DNA from: Burkholderiales bacterium | Lineage (GTDB): Bacteria; Pseudomonadota; Gammaproteobacteria; Burkholderiales; Casimicrobiaceae | DNA: 49,102 nucleotides | Direction: 5' to 3' | Assembly: GCA_025354165.1 (NCBI GenBank) | Contig: JANXNI010000068.1 | Coordinates: forward strand, 1 to 49,102 | Shown: positions 17,709-25,656 of the stretch, piece after piece | Position numbering within the stretch: position 1 is the first letter of the stretch | How the letters are laid out: each line of letters begins with the position of its first letter | Notes under the pieces: generated by a model | What the model was told of the DNA's origin: nothing | The model's input: only the letters and a program-made list of their open reading frames with translations | Databases searched by the model: none | Position numbers and translations under genes: made by a program

Positions 17709-18695
17709 ATGTCTACCAATCAAACCCGCCGACAGCTAATCAAAGCCATCGCCGCCGCCCCGTTGCTCAGCACCAGCGCAATTTGGGCGCAACCCGCGTG
17801 GCCCAGCGGCAACGTAAAAATCATCGTCGGCTTCCCACCGGGCGGCGGCACCGATCTACTCGCGCGCATCCTCGCGCCCAAGCTCACCGCCATGTGGGGA
17901 CAGCAAGTCATCGTTGAAAATCGTGCGGGCGTGGCAGGCGTTCTCGCTGCTGACATCGTCGCTAAATCGACTGACGGCTTGACGCTGCTGATGGGGCACA
18001 TCAACTCACACGGCATCGGGCCGGTATTGAACCCAAAAATGCCGTACAACGCCGACACCGATTTTTCACCCTTGGCACTGGTGGGCGTGACGCCAAACGT
18101 ACTGATCTGTCACCCGAATGCACCCGCGAAAACGGTCAAGGATATCGTTGCGTTGGCCAAGGCAAAACCGGGCAGCTTGTCGTTTGGTTCCGCGGGCAGC
18201 GGGAGCGCGCAACACCTGGCGTTGGAGCTTTTTAAGGTAGCCGCGGGGATCGACGTGCTTCACGTGCCGTACAAAGGCAGCGCGCCGTTGTTGACCGATT
18301 TGATGGGCGGACAGATCAATTATTCGTTTGACACAATGGCCGCGGTGACGCCGCATGTGAAAGGCGGCCGGGTTTACGCCGTCGCGCAGACCCGGCCCAA
18401 GCGCTCGCCCACGTATCCTGACTTGCCGACTGTTGCCGAGAGCGGCTATCCGGGCTTCGACGCAACCACCTGGTACGGCATGATTGGCCCCGCGAAGATG
18501 CCCGCCGACGTGATTGCACGAACCAACCGCGACATCAACGCCGCGATGGCCATGCCCGACGTGAAAGAACGTCTCGCAGGCGTGGGCGCGGAAGACGGTG
18601 GCGGGACGGCGCAACAGTTCGCCGACTTCATGCGGGCGGAGCGCGTAAAGTGGGCGAGGGTGGTTAAAGAGGCTAACGTTAAGGTCGATGCGTAG
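17709..18695 (+). CDS. Bug/TctC-family periplasmic solute-binding protein
   Basis: Tripartite tricarboxylate transporter-type receptor of 328 residues. The N terminus is a signal peptide with a twin-arginine-like motif (TRRQLIKAIAAAPLL) and a likely cleavage after IWAQ. The mature protein has the family hallmarks VKIIVGFPPGGGTDLLAR, VENRAGVAGVLAADIVA, ADTDFSPLALVG, and HVPYKGSAPLLTDLMGGQI. Bug proteins bind carboxylates and are hugely expanded in Burkholderiales. No TctA/TctB membrane partner is adjacent, as is usual for orphan Bugs, so the ligand is unknown. The ATG at 17709 has GGAAAG upstream; a TTG 11 codons earlier is less likely. Confidence 0.92.
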   Translation: MSTNQTRRQLIKAIAAAPLLSTSAIWAQPAWPSGNVKIIVGFPPGGGTDLLARILAPKLTAMWGQQVIVENRAGVAGVLAADIVAKSTDGLTLLMGHINSHGIGPVLNPKMPYNADTDFSPLALVGVTPNVLICHPNAPAKTVKDIVALAKAKPGSLSFGSAGSGSAQHLALELFKVAAGIDVLHVPYKGSAPLLTDLMGGQINYSFDTMAAVTPHVKGGRVYAVAQTRPKRSPTYPDLPTVAESGYPGFDATTWYGMIGPAKMPADVIARTNRDINAAMAMPDVKERLAGVGAEDGGGTAQQFADFMRAERVKWARVVKEANVKVDA

Positions 18696-18839
18696 CCTGG
18701 AGAGCAAAGCGCAGCTGGGCAATTTGGTCTAGGTTCGCCTGTACGGCAGGCGCGGGAGCTTCTGCACATGCCTTCTGCCATGCGGCGATAATCCTGTGCT
18801 GAGGTGCTCGCCCTACAATCTTTTAGTCGTTCGATCACG

Positions 18840-19457
18840 ATGGCAAAACGCGAAAAAATATCTGCTAGCGAATTGACAATGCAATTGCAGCACGATCCTG
18901 CACATGTTGCTCGCCAGCTAGCGTTCGCTGAGAGACAGCGCGAAAGTATTCGCAAGGCAAGAGAAGATCAGCATGATTTGCTCGCTGACCTCCAGCGAGT
19001 TGGCATTGAAGTCTCGACAGTTTGGGATTTAGTTAATACCCGCGAACGCTACGACGCTGCGCTTCCCACGCTCGCCGATCATCTAACCCGTGACTACCCC
19101 GACGCGTGTCTCGACGGTATCGCAAGGGCGCTCGCGCTGCCTCAAGCGAAGTTTGCTTGGAAGATCGCAGTGCAGGCTTATTTGCTACGAATCAACGCTG
19201 CAAAAGGTCGAGCCAGCTCGAAAGATGGTCTTGCGGTACTTCTTGCGGCCATTGCTGACGATAGCGTGCTCCCGGAGCTTGTTGACCTAGTTTCAAACAC
19301 AGAAAATGGGGAAAGTCGTGTGTTGCTTCTGTCAGCGTTGAAGCGATCAAAACGTCCGGAAGCGATAAGTGCTGTGTTGCGAATGCGCTCTGATCCACAA
19401 CTTGCCAAGGAGATAGATTCGTGGAAGACATGGCTTGCTCGTCACGCGTCAAGGTAG
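18840..19457 (+). CDS. Hypothetical helical protein
   Basis: A 205-residue soluble protein with no signal or membrane segment. The N-terminal third is charged and helical (AERQRESIRKAREDQHDLL, possibly coiled coil). The rest looks like stacked helices: LPTLADHLTRDYPDACLDGI, FAWKIAVQAYLLRINAAKG, and VLPELVDLVSNTENGESRVL with LLLSALKRSKRPEAI. This resembles HEAT-like repeats, where the central region counts residues exposed to a partner. I do not recognise a family. The ATG at 18840 is preceded by in-frame codons to 18804 that look like intergenic sequence. It stands alone between the Bug gene and a repeat-rich gap. Confidence 0.65.
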   Translation: MAKREKISASELTMQLQHDPAHVARQLAFAERQRESIRKAREDQHDLLADLQRVGIEVSTVWDLVNTRERYDAALPTLADHLTRDYPDACLDGIARALALPQAKFAWKIAVQAYLLRINAAKGRASSKDGLAVLLAAIADDSVLPELVDLVSNTENGESRVLLLSALKRSKRPEAISAVLRMRSDPQLAKEIDSWKTWLARHASR

Positions 19458-19543
19458 GGGACGGATCAAAATGCGCATCATGTCCGCGCGTATTCGTCAT
19501 TGGTTTTTCGAACCAATGGTGCGCACTCTGGTGCACGCCCTAC
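19454..19543. repeat. 90-bp palindromic intergenic element, copy 1
   Basis: Runs from GTAGGGG to CGCCCTAC, 90 bp, with inner mirror blocks ATGCGCA and GGTGCGCAC and a central perfect hairpin CATTGGTT/AACCAATG (19498-19518). A second copy of identical length at 29324 aligns without gaps, sharing ATGCGCA, GTCATT, CGATGGTGCGCACT-like and TGGTGCA blocks. It starts in the stop region of the upstream gene. Confidence 0.75.
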
Positions 19544-19649
19544 GATTGCGGCGTCGCGAAAATTCGGGCAGGTAGGGTGGGCAGGGGACTGCCGCCCCTA
19601 CAATCTTACGAACGGCGAGATTACCGTTTCATGTTGCGGATGAGGAATA

Positions 19650-19765
19650 CAGCTTTTCGCTGAAACCGCGTATTTATTGGGGCTAGGGCGCATTTACGTC
19701 AAAAGTCGATAAATGCTTATTCGTGCGTCTACCCCTAATGTAGTATGGGTTTGGCGAAAAAGCTG
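19650..19765. repeat. 116-bp palindromic intergenic element, copy C
   Basis: Exactly 116 bp from CAGCTTTTCG to CGAAAAAGCTG. GGGCT at element positions 31-35, GTCGA at 56-60 and CCC at 84-86 are in register with the other copies. It lies in the 410-base gap between the helical protein and the MetE-TusA gene, 107 bases after the 90-bp element and about 100 before the MetE-TusA stop. The remaining bases hold one small hairpin (about 19572-19605, GTAGGG/CCCTAC) and nothing else I can name. Confidence 0.85.
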
Positions 19766-19868
19766 ATAACTACTACGCACGTCTGATCGACACGAATTCA
19801 CGCTTGTTTGGTCAGCACGTTCACCGCGCTGATTCGTCCTGTGGCGAACGCCTCACCGCAACAAAAAA

Positions 19869-21395
19869 TCAAACGTGATGCCGCTCGCGCAGAATGGACG
19901 TGGCCTGTGCCAGCGCTGCCAGCTTGCCCTCGGCGATCTGCTCTGAGCTGACCGGATTGTCGGCAAACGTTGCGAAGCCGCAGTCCGGCGTGAGCAGCAT
20001 GCGCTCGGCTCCGAAGACACGAATCGCGCGCTCGGCGTGTGCCACGATTGACTCGACGGACTCGACGTGCGCATGCTTCTGGTTGCAGGCACCGACACCG
20101 ATCCGCATGTGATCCGGCAGGGAGGACAGCACTTCAATCTCACCCGCTCGTGGCGTGCACAATTCGAGCAAAAGCGTGCCGACCTGCATCTGCGCGAGCG
20201 TGCTCACGAGTGGCATGTAGTCACCGGTAAGCGCTGCGCCTTCATCAGCCGTCCAGTTGCCGCGGCACATGTGCAGGGCCAGCCGATCCATCGGAAAGCC
20301 CTTGGTCACGGCGTTGACCAGATCGCGGGCGAATGCGAGCTCGATTGACGCTTCTTTCTTTTCACCGAGCGCGCCGCACATGAAGCTGCGCTGCGTCGCA
20401 GCGCCCGTGAACACCACCTCCGAGAGCACCGGTTCATCGAGCTGAACCAGCGCCGTACCTGTTGCCAACAGGCAGGCAATCTCCTCGCGCAGCACGCGAA
20501 CGATGGCTTCGGCAAGTTCCTCGCGGCTGCCATAGGCACGGTCCGAAATGCACTCCATCCACATCGTCCGCGTCAAAAGATACGGGCCGGGCAGAGCAAC
20601 CTTGATCGGTTGCTGCGTCAGCGTTTTGGTGAACTCAACTTCGTGCACTGCAATGGATCGGCTGCGACCGAGCGGGCCAAATACGGCCGGATGACGCACG
20701 TCTCCGGCAGGCACATCGAGCGCGCGCAATTCGCGCTCAAACTCCTCTGGGTCATCGACCAGCGGCAGCAAATCGGTGAGCGGGATTAGCTGGCAGTTGT
20801 CGAGCCGCGACGCAACAAAACTAGCGTAACTATCGCGACGCTGCTCGCCATCGGTAATCACATCGGCTCCGGCACGAATTTGCGCCGCGACCGCCAACCG
20901 TACCGCGTCGTCCGCAGTGGCCTGAAACTGCTTCTCATCAAGTCGGCCTTCCATGTGCTCATGCACGGCCTGCAGCATCCAGCGTGGTCGCGGCCAACTG
21001 CCGATGCCCATGATCGACAACGGTCGGATCGACGGTGCTGGTGCTGCGTCGGGCAGCTTGTCCATGAACTTGACTTCGACCAACTGCACGCCGCCACTCA
21101 TCGTTTTAACCGGAGCCGTGTTCTGCTTGCGCTCGGCAAGTTTGCCTTTGGAGACGATGAAACTGCGCTGCTTGCCCACCTTCACGAACGACACCAATTC
21201 ATTTTTGGTCATGCGGCACCAGGCCGGCAGATCCTCGTCGACCGAAATCTCGGTCGAGCGAATTTCCAGCAGTCCACCGCGATCCATCGGATCGATGTGT
21301 TTACGGATCAGTAGCAATAGGCCGTTGCCACAATCGAGATCGCCGCCATCGAAGCTGATGTCGGGCTGATGGGTGTGTGTTTCAGTGGGGGTCAT
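19869..21395 (-). CDS. Core MetE-like methyltransferase with N-terminal TusA-like domain
   Basis: A 508-residue fusion. Residues about 11-90 resemble a TusA sulfur carrier: DLDCGNGLLLLIRKHID places Cys22 where TusA has its persulfide cysteine, and DEDLPAWCRMTKNELV matches the second conserved helix. From about 125 comes a cobalamin-independent methionine synthase catalytic core with IGSWPRPRWM, ITDGEQRRDSYASF, VALPGPYLLTRTM and LVQLDEPVLS. The zinc ligands are all present: His375 and Cys377 (ALHMCRGNW), Glu411 (LLLELC) and Cys472 (LTPDCGF). It lacks the long N-terminal half of classical MetE. It likely transfers a methyl group to or from a thiol; the real donor and acceptor are unknown. The ATG overlaps the ABC ATPase stop as ATGA, so it ends the operon. 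Confidence 0.85.
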   Translation of the reverse strand: MTPTETHTHQPDISFDGGDLDCGNGLLLLIRKHIDPMDRGGLLEIRSTEISVDEDLPAWCRMTKNELVSFVKVGKQRSFIVSKGKLAERKQNTAPVKTMSGGVQLVEVKFMDKLPDAAPAPSIRPLSIMGIGSWPRPRWMLQAVHEHMEGRLDEKQFQATADDAVRLAVAAQIRAGADVITDGEQRRDSYASFVASRLDNCQLIPLTDLLPLVDDPEEFERELRALDVPAGDVRHPAVFGPLGRSRSIAVHEVEFTKTLTQQPIKVALPGPYLLTRTMWMECISDRAYGSREELAEAIVRVLREEIACLLATGTALVQLDEPVLSEVVFTGAATQRSFMCGALGEKKEASIELAFARDLVNAVTKGFPMDRLALHMCRGNWTADEGAALTGDYMPLVSTLAQMQVGTLLLELCTPRAGEIEVLSSLPDHMRIGVGACNQKHAHVESVESIVAHAERAIRVFGAERMLLTPDCGFATFADNPVSSEQIAEGKLAALAQATSILRERHHV

Positions 21396-22210
21396 GGCGT
21401 GCTCTCTATCGGGTTCGTGTGTCCGTAAACCGACTGCAACATAGCGTCGGTGAAAATGTTGGCTGCAACGTCAATAACGATTCGTCCTGCCGCGAGGCCA
21501 ACGACGCGATCAGCGAAGCGGCGAGCGAAGTGCGGCTGGTGCAGGCTACAGATGACCGCGACGCCTTGCTCGCGCGAATGGCAGATAGATCGCAAAAGCT
21601 CAAGAATTTCGCCGCCGATACGAGGGTCAAGGCTGGCCACAGGTTCATCGGCGATGATCACGTCGGGCTGTTGCGCCAGTGCGCGGGCGATGGCCACGCG
21701 CTGCTGCTGACCGCCGGACAAAGTGTCCGCGCGCTGATCGGCTTGTGCGAGCAGGCCAACGCGGTCGAGGCACTCGAGCGCGAGCAGTTGATCGGCCTCG
21801 GTGAAGGTGCGCAACCAGCCGCGCCACGCCGGAACATGGCCGAGACGACCGGCCAGAACGTTCTGCTTGGCGGTCAAGCGGCTGACCAGATTAAATTGCT
21901 GAAAGACGACCGCGATGCGACGCCGTTCGCGGCTTTGCAGCGAGGTGACATCAGCATCCGCGAGCGTTGCGCTGCCCGAGTCCATCGCGGTCAAACCGGC
22001 GAGGCAGCGAAACAGGGTTGTCTTGCCAGCACCACTCGGTCCCAAAACCGCGAGAAACTCTCCGCGCCGCACGCCAAAGCTGACCGAATCAATCGCACGA
22101 TTGCTGCCGAACGCTTTACTTGCGTTGCGCACTTCAAACATCAGCGGCCCCTGCACTTCGTCAGTCGTAGGTGTCGTGTCAGGCGTTGCATTCACCAGCC
22201 TCATGTTCAT
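21392..22210 (-). CDS. ABC transporter ATP-binding protein, PhnC-like
   Basis: ATPase of 272 residues. Walker A is LGPSGAGKTTLFRC, the signature is TLSGGQQQRVAIARAL, and Walker B is DVIIADEPVASLDP, followed by the switch His in SLHQPHF. The layout matches PhnC of phosphonate-type importers. The ATG at 22210 overlaps the permease stop as ATGA and gives MNMRLVNATPDT as the start. The reading frame stays open further upstream to 22846, but that part is antisense-like text over the permease gene and is rejected. It energises import together with the PhnE-like permease and PhnD-like receptor. Confidence 0.93.
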   Translation of the reverse strand: MNMRLVNATPDTTPTTDEVQGPLMFEVRNASKAFGSNRAIDSVSFGVRRGEFLAVLGPSGAGKTTLFRCLAGLTAMDSGSATLADADVTSLQSRERRRIAVVFQQFNLVSRLTAKQNVLAGRLGHVPAWRGWLRTFTEADQLLALECLDRVGLLAQADQRADTLSGGQQQRVAIARALAQQPDVIIADEPVASLDPRIGGEILELLRSICHSREQGVAVICSLHQPHFARRFADRVVGLAAGRIVIDVAANIFTDAMLQSVYGHTNPIESTP

Positions 22211-23076
22211 CAGGTCAAGCGCTTTCTGAGCCAACCGCTGAACTGGTCGAGCAGCGTCACGACGACCAGGATCAGTGCGATGATGGTGAAGAGCCTCGAG
22301 AAATCGAGCAGATCCATGCTGTTCTTGAGTTCGAGCCCGATGCCGCCGGCACCCACCACACCGAGCACAGTTGAGGCGCGCACATTGAACTCCCACCAGA
22401 ACAGCGTCGTCGACAACAGCACCGGCTGCACGTCGGGCAGGAGCGCATAGAGAATCGCGGTGTAGCGCCCGGCACCGGTGGTTCGCACCGCTTCCAGCGG
22501 GCCCATTTGGGCGTTCTCGATATGGTCGGCAAAAAATTTGGCAGCACTGCCCCAGGTGTGCAGCGCGATGCCAATCACGCCAGCAAACGGCCCAAGCCCG
22601 ACAGCGGCCACGAATAGCAACGCGAACACAAAGGAGTCGATGCCGCGCAGCGCGTTCAGAAACCAGCGTGCGGGTAAGTACAGCTTCGGAAACGGCGTGA
22701 TGTTGCGGCTCGCCAGCACCGCCATTGGAATCGCTAGCAAGGTGGCTGCGGTGGTGCCGATGGCCGCCATCGCGACGGTTTCCGCCATTCGCAGCAGGAA
22801 CAGCGGCAACTCGTCCGTCTTCGGTGGCCACGCCTGCGCCAACCAATGTCCGAGCTTCGGCAAGCCGGTAATCAGACGCGCCAAATCAACTTGCGCGAGC
22901 TGCCACGACGTCGCATAAAACGCGGCAACCGCGAGCACGATCAGCACGAACTTGACACGGCTGCGCGATCCGCCGCGCAGGCCTGCCGCATAAGCAAGCC
23001 GTGCGCGACTCGCCGAATCGCTGACCGCCGTCGACGTGTCTACCGCTGCATCAAGTACGGCGCCTGCATCAGACAT
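22210..23076 (-). CDS. ABC transporter permease, PhnE-like
   Basis: Inner-membrane permease of 288 residues with about six helices after a polar N-terminal stretch. The cytoplasmic coupling segment is present: LEAVRTTGAGRYTAILYALL. The PhnE-family RASTVLGVVGAGGIGLEL follows. The N-terminal 40 residues are unusually Ala/Ser-rich and hydrophilic. It forms the channel of the importer whose receptor is encoded 21 bases upstream and whose ATPase overlaps it downstream. Confidence 0.93.
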   Translation of the reverse strand: MSDAGAVLDAAVDTSTAVSDSASRARLAYAAGLRGGSRSRVKFVLIVLAVAAFYATSWQLAQVDLARLITGLPKLGHWLAQAWPPKTDELPLFLLRMAETVAMAAIGTTAATLLAIPMAVLASRNITPFPKLYLPARWFLNALRGIDSFVFALLFVAAVGLGPFAGVIGIALHTWGSAAKFFADHIENAQMGPLEAVRTTGAGRYTAILYALLPDVQPVLLSTTLFWWEFNVRASTVLGVVGAGGIGLELKNSMDLLDFSRLFTIIALILVVVTLLDQFSGWLRKRLT

Positions 23077-23097
23077 GACGACACGCCTTCAAAGCAC

Positions 23098-23979
23098 TCA
23101 ACCTTTCGCTTTGATTTTGCCAACCGCGAGCCCCGCTTTCTCGATGCTCGCATACGAGGCATGCGTGGCTGGCACGAATCCGGTGTAGCGATTGGGCAGC
23201 AGCGTCTTCGCCTGTTCAACGGTGATTGCCGTGAGAATCGACTGGATTTGTGCAGCCCGCTCCTTCGAGATTCCCTTGGGCACTGCAATGGCATCGTTGG
23301 GCAACGGCTCCGACGTCCAGATCACTTTGCTGCCGTCGGCCTTCACGGTCCCTGCGGCCATCATTGCATTGCGGTTGCGGTCATAATCGGTTGCCAGATC
23401 GACTTGGCCTGATTGAACCGCGATTTCGTTGGCCGGATGTGACGCCCCTTCACGATATTTCCAGAACGTCTTCGGATCGATTTTCCAGATTTCCTTTGAG
23501 TACCAGGTGGGCACCAGCCAGCCCGACGTCGAGCCAATGTCTGCGAACGAGATCGACATGCCCTTCGTATCGTCTGGGAACTTGCTAATTTTCAGATCAG
23601 GCCGCCCGATGACGATCGCGTGATACACCGGTTTGTCGTCGTACTTGACCGTCGCAACCGCCTGGCAATCGCTGCTATTGTTAGCAATGACGTAACCCCA
23701 GGGCCCCATCCAGGCAACGTCGAGCTGGCCCGAGCCCATCGCAACGGCCATACCGGCCCAGTCAGTGGTCGCGAATAATTCAAAGTCAGCGTTCAGTTTC
23801 TCAGCCAGATGGGCAAATATCGGCGTGTAGGCCTTCTTGGTGTCCTCGGCGTTGGGCAGTAGCGGGCCGACGCCAAAGCGCAGCTTCTGCCTGCCCTGCG
23901 CGTGCAGACTGGCATTGCTGGCAAGCAGTGTGAGACCGGCCGCTGCGGCACCGAGGATTCGTCTACGATCGTTTTGCAT
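23098..23979 (-). CDS. PhnD-family periplasmic substrate-binding protein
   Basis: 293 residues with a short signal peptide carrying three arginines (MQNDRRRILGAAAAGLTLLA, cleavage probably after LHAQ). The mature protein shows the PhnD/phosphite-receptor fold: LRFGVGPLLPNAEDTKKAY, TPIFAHLAEKLNADFEL, VAWMGPWGYVIA and SFADIGSTSGWLVPTWYSKE. The STSG stretch is the segment that binds the anionic ligand in this family. No C-P lyase or phosphonatase gene is nearby, so phosphonate may not be the ligand. The flanking sulfur-carrier genes suggest a sulfur- or methyl-containing anion instead. This is inference. Confidence 0.9.
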   Translation of the reverse strand: MQNDRRRILGAAAAGLTLLASNASLHAQGRQKLRFGVGPLLPNAEDTKKAYTPIFAHLAEKLNADFELFATTDWAGMAVAMGSGQLDVAWMGPWGYVIANNSSDCQAVATVKYDDKPVYHAIVIGRPDLKISKFPDDTKGMSISFADIGSTSGWLVPTWYSKEIWKIDPKTFWKYREGASHPANEIAVQSGQVDLATDYDRNRNAMMAAGTVKADGSKVIWTSEPLPNDAIAVPKGISKERAAQIQSILTAITVEQAKTLLPNRYTGFVPATHASYASIEKAGLAVGKIKAKG

Positions 23980-23994
23980 GATGTTGTTCCTGTT

Positions 23995-24357
23995 TTAGTA
24001 GCTGATGCTGGGAGCGCCGTCGCTCATGAATTCAACCAACTTGGCTCCGCCCACTACGGCGGCACCATCGACCAGATTGTTTTCGTCGAGCTTCCTTTTC
24101 TTGAAGCAGGGCGAGCAGACGAACATCTTGCCTCCGGCTTTGGCGAAGTTATCCATCAGATCTTTCAGCGGCGCGAAGCCTTCTTCATGAACCGAATCGG
24201 CGACGCCTTTTTGCGAAAGGCGGGTGCCTTCGATCGACAGGAACACGACCGTGTCCTTGTCTGAGGCGACTGCCGCGTTGGCTACAACAAATGCAACGGT
24301 CGCCCTGTCGGTATCGTCGAGGCCGTGGGTTAGGCTGATTACATATTTACCGGGCAT
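23995..24357 (-). CDS. DsrE-family protein
   Basis: A 120-residue DsrE/TusD-like fold protein. It starts PGKYVISLTHGLDD, continues with RATVAFVVANAAVAS and VVFLSIEGTRLSQKG, and has the cysteine pair in MFVCSPCFKKRKL (Cys81, Cys84) at the position where DsrE proteins carry their persulfide cysteine. DsrE proteins hand sulfane sulfur to TusA-type carriers. It sits between a TusA-like gene (61 bases upstream) and the PhnD-like receptor, in one operon. A GAGAAC-type ribosome site precedes the ATG at 24357. Confidence 0.88.
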   Translation of the reverse strand: MPGKYVISLTHGLDDTDRATVAFVVANAAVASDKDTVVFLSIEGTRLSQKGVADSVHEEGFAPLKDLMDNFAKAGGKMFVCSPCFKKRKLDENNLVDGAAVVGGAKLVEFMSDGAPSISY

Positions 24358-24417
24358 GATGTTCTCCTTGAACGGTGGTGGGAAGTGCGCCGCATCGATA
24401 AGCGCGGTGTCGAAAAA

Positions 24418-24639
24418 TCAGCTCTTGGCTCGGATGAAATAGGCGTGCAAATCCAGATCCTGGGCGAGCAGCTCGTGACCCGTCATGCCGCACCAGGCAG
24501 GAATGTCTTCTGGAGCACCGAGGTCGAGCGCAATGACCTTGAACACTTGCCCGGGTGCCTCAAGTAGTCGCCGTCGCAACTCCAGTACCAAGTCGCCACA
24601 GCTGAGCTCGCCAGCATTCCATTCCTGGTCAAAATTCAT
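24418..24639 (-). CDS. TusA-like sulfur carrier, stand-alone
   Basis: A 73-residue acidic protein. The helix-1 cysteine is Cys14 in GELSCGDLVLELRRRL, where canonical TusA has CPxP. The second conserved part is EDIPAWCGMTGHELLAQ with Cys50. It resembles the N-terminal domain of the MetE fusion downstream (Cys22 and Cys60, similar spacing), so the two are probably the same carrier type. The ATG at 24639 starts just before the fold; the frame is open further upstream but looks non-coding. First gene of the tusA-dsrE-ABC-metE run. Confidence 0.82.
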   Translation of the reverse strand: MNFDQEWNAGELSCGDLVLELRRRLLEAPGQVFKVIALDLGAPEDIPAWCGMTGHELLAQDLDLHAYFIRAKS

Positions 24640-25015
24640 ATGAGTAGTTTCGTGCAGGGAAACGGGTGGGCCAGAACGAAGAAGCAAAGCGCTGGGAGAG
24701 GCAAATCGGTACCCGGTATGCATCACGCCGAGATGAACGACCATGCGTAGGAGGAATTTCTACCGGCCAAATCGTCGTCTGGCGAAGGATGGTTTTTGGT
24801 TTCCGGCATGCGGTTACAAAACGGACCCCGATCACTGACCACTCCGAGGCAAGCTTTGCGCTTCGTGAGTCGAACCGACGGTCGCGGCGCGATTGTCGTG
24901 TGGCGGAGGTGCCCCAAAAACGAATGGAAGTATAGAAATGCTTGAAGCAATCGACGTAAGCTTCGCGTTGTGGCGACAAAACGCCGGATTGATGAATCAT
25001 GGTGACCGCCGCTCG
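24640..25015. other. 376-base gap inside the sulfur cluster
   Basis: Between the TusA-like gene and the upstream DsrE gene. A minus-strand frame of about 120 codons is open here but its translation is rich in Arg, Ser and Trp with no domain-like pattern, so I do not call it a gene. A promoter for the TusA operon would be expected here. I see no strong -35/-10 pair, riboswitch or repeat. Confidence 0.4.
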
Positions 25016-25420
25016 CTATAACGTCAACATTCGCGCATCGGGTGACATACCCGCCACCAGTAGCGCAGCGGCGCCGCGCACGCCGCTGACTTCGGGAATC
25101 AAGTCAGACAGGCTCAGACGCGCTTCAGCCAACGCTGCTGAACAAACATATAACTCGACGCCCAGTGACTTCAAATCGCTGATTTGTGAAACAAAATCTT
25201 GCGAACTCATCGCCGAGTTCGCCTTTGGCACAGCGACTTCGAACGCCTCGCGCGACGCGTCACGGCGCAGCAGACCCACCGATGCACCGACCACATGGAT
25301 TTCAACTTCGATATCCATCGCGGCTGCGGTCAGAGCGTAACGAAACGCAAGCATCGCGGGGTTCCGCTCGGCGGGCGAACCGCTGGCCAAAACTACGACT
25401 AAGCGTTTCACCGAGTTCAA
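25016..25420 (-). CDS. DsrE-family protein, second copy
   Basis: A 134-residue protein with the DsrE/DsrF-like pattern KRLVVVLASGSPAERNPA, LAFRYALTAAAMDIEVEIHV, and the conserved cysteine in VELYVCSAALAEARL (Cys93). It has one central cysteine, unlike the pair in the DsrE at 23995, so it may accept or relay sulfur differently. An in-frame TGA lies six codons upstream and there is no ATG. The start is therefore TTG at 25420, with AAAGG about seven bases before it, or GTG three codons later. It is in the same direction as the TusA/ABC/MetE run but separated by 376 bases. Confidence 0.82.
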   Translation of the reverse strand: MNSVKRLVVVLASGSPAERNPAMLAFRYALTAAAMDIEVEIHVVGASVGLLRRDASREAFEVAVPKANSAMSSQDFVSQISDLKSLGVELYVCSAALAEARLSLSDLIPEVSGVRGAAALLVAGMSPDARMLTL

Positions 25421-25656
25421 ATGGATACCTTTACTTCAAGCCAACATTGCGCGCGACAATGCGATTAGCGCAAACGAAAGCGCGATCAAGTCGGAAAGCA
25501 GCGTAACAGAAATTAGCTGCTGCGATAGGTCGCTCGATGGCGTACATCCTTACGGGATTCGTTGGGGATCGGATTCCCGCTAGACGATCCTCACCTCATA
25601 TCCGCGCAGTTCGGCAGTGACCAGTCCGGTGGGGTATGTGTCGAAAATCCGAATCG

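Noticed and set aside
22211-22846. Upstream extension of the PhnC-like ATPase frame to 484 codons
   Set aside because: It overlaps the PhnE-like permease in another frame. The ATGA junction at 22210 gives a normal-sized ATPase.
23098-23979. Phosphonate catabolism cluster
   Set aside because: The receptor, permease and ATPase resemble PhnDEC, but no C-P lyase, phosphonatase or phosphite gene is present. I keep only the transporter type, not the substrate.
24629-25000. A minus-strand frame of about 120 codons between the TusA and DsrE genes
   Set aside because: Composition is Arg/Ser/Trp-rich without any domain-like periodicity, it overlaps the TusA start, and no ribosome site is seen.
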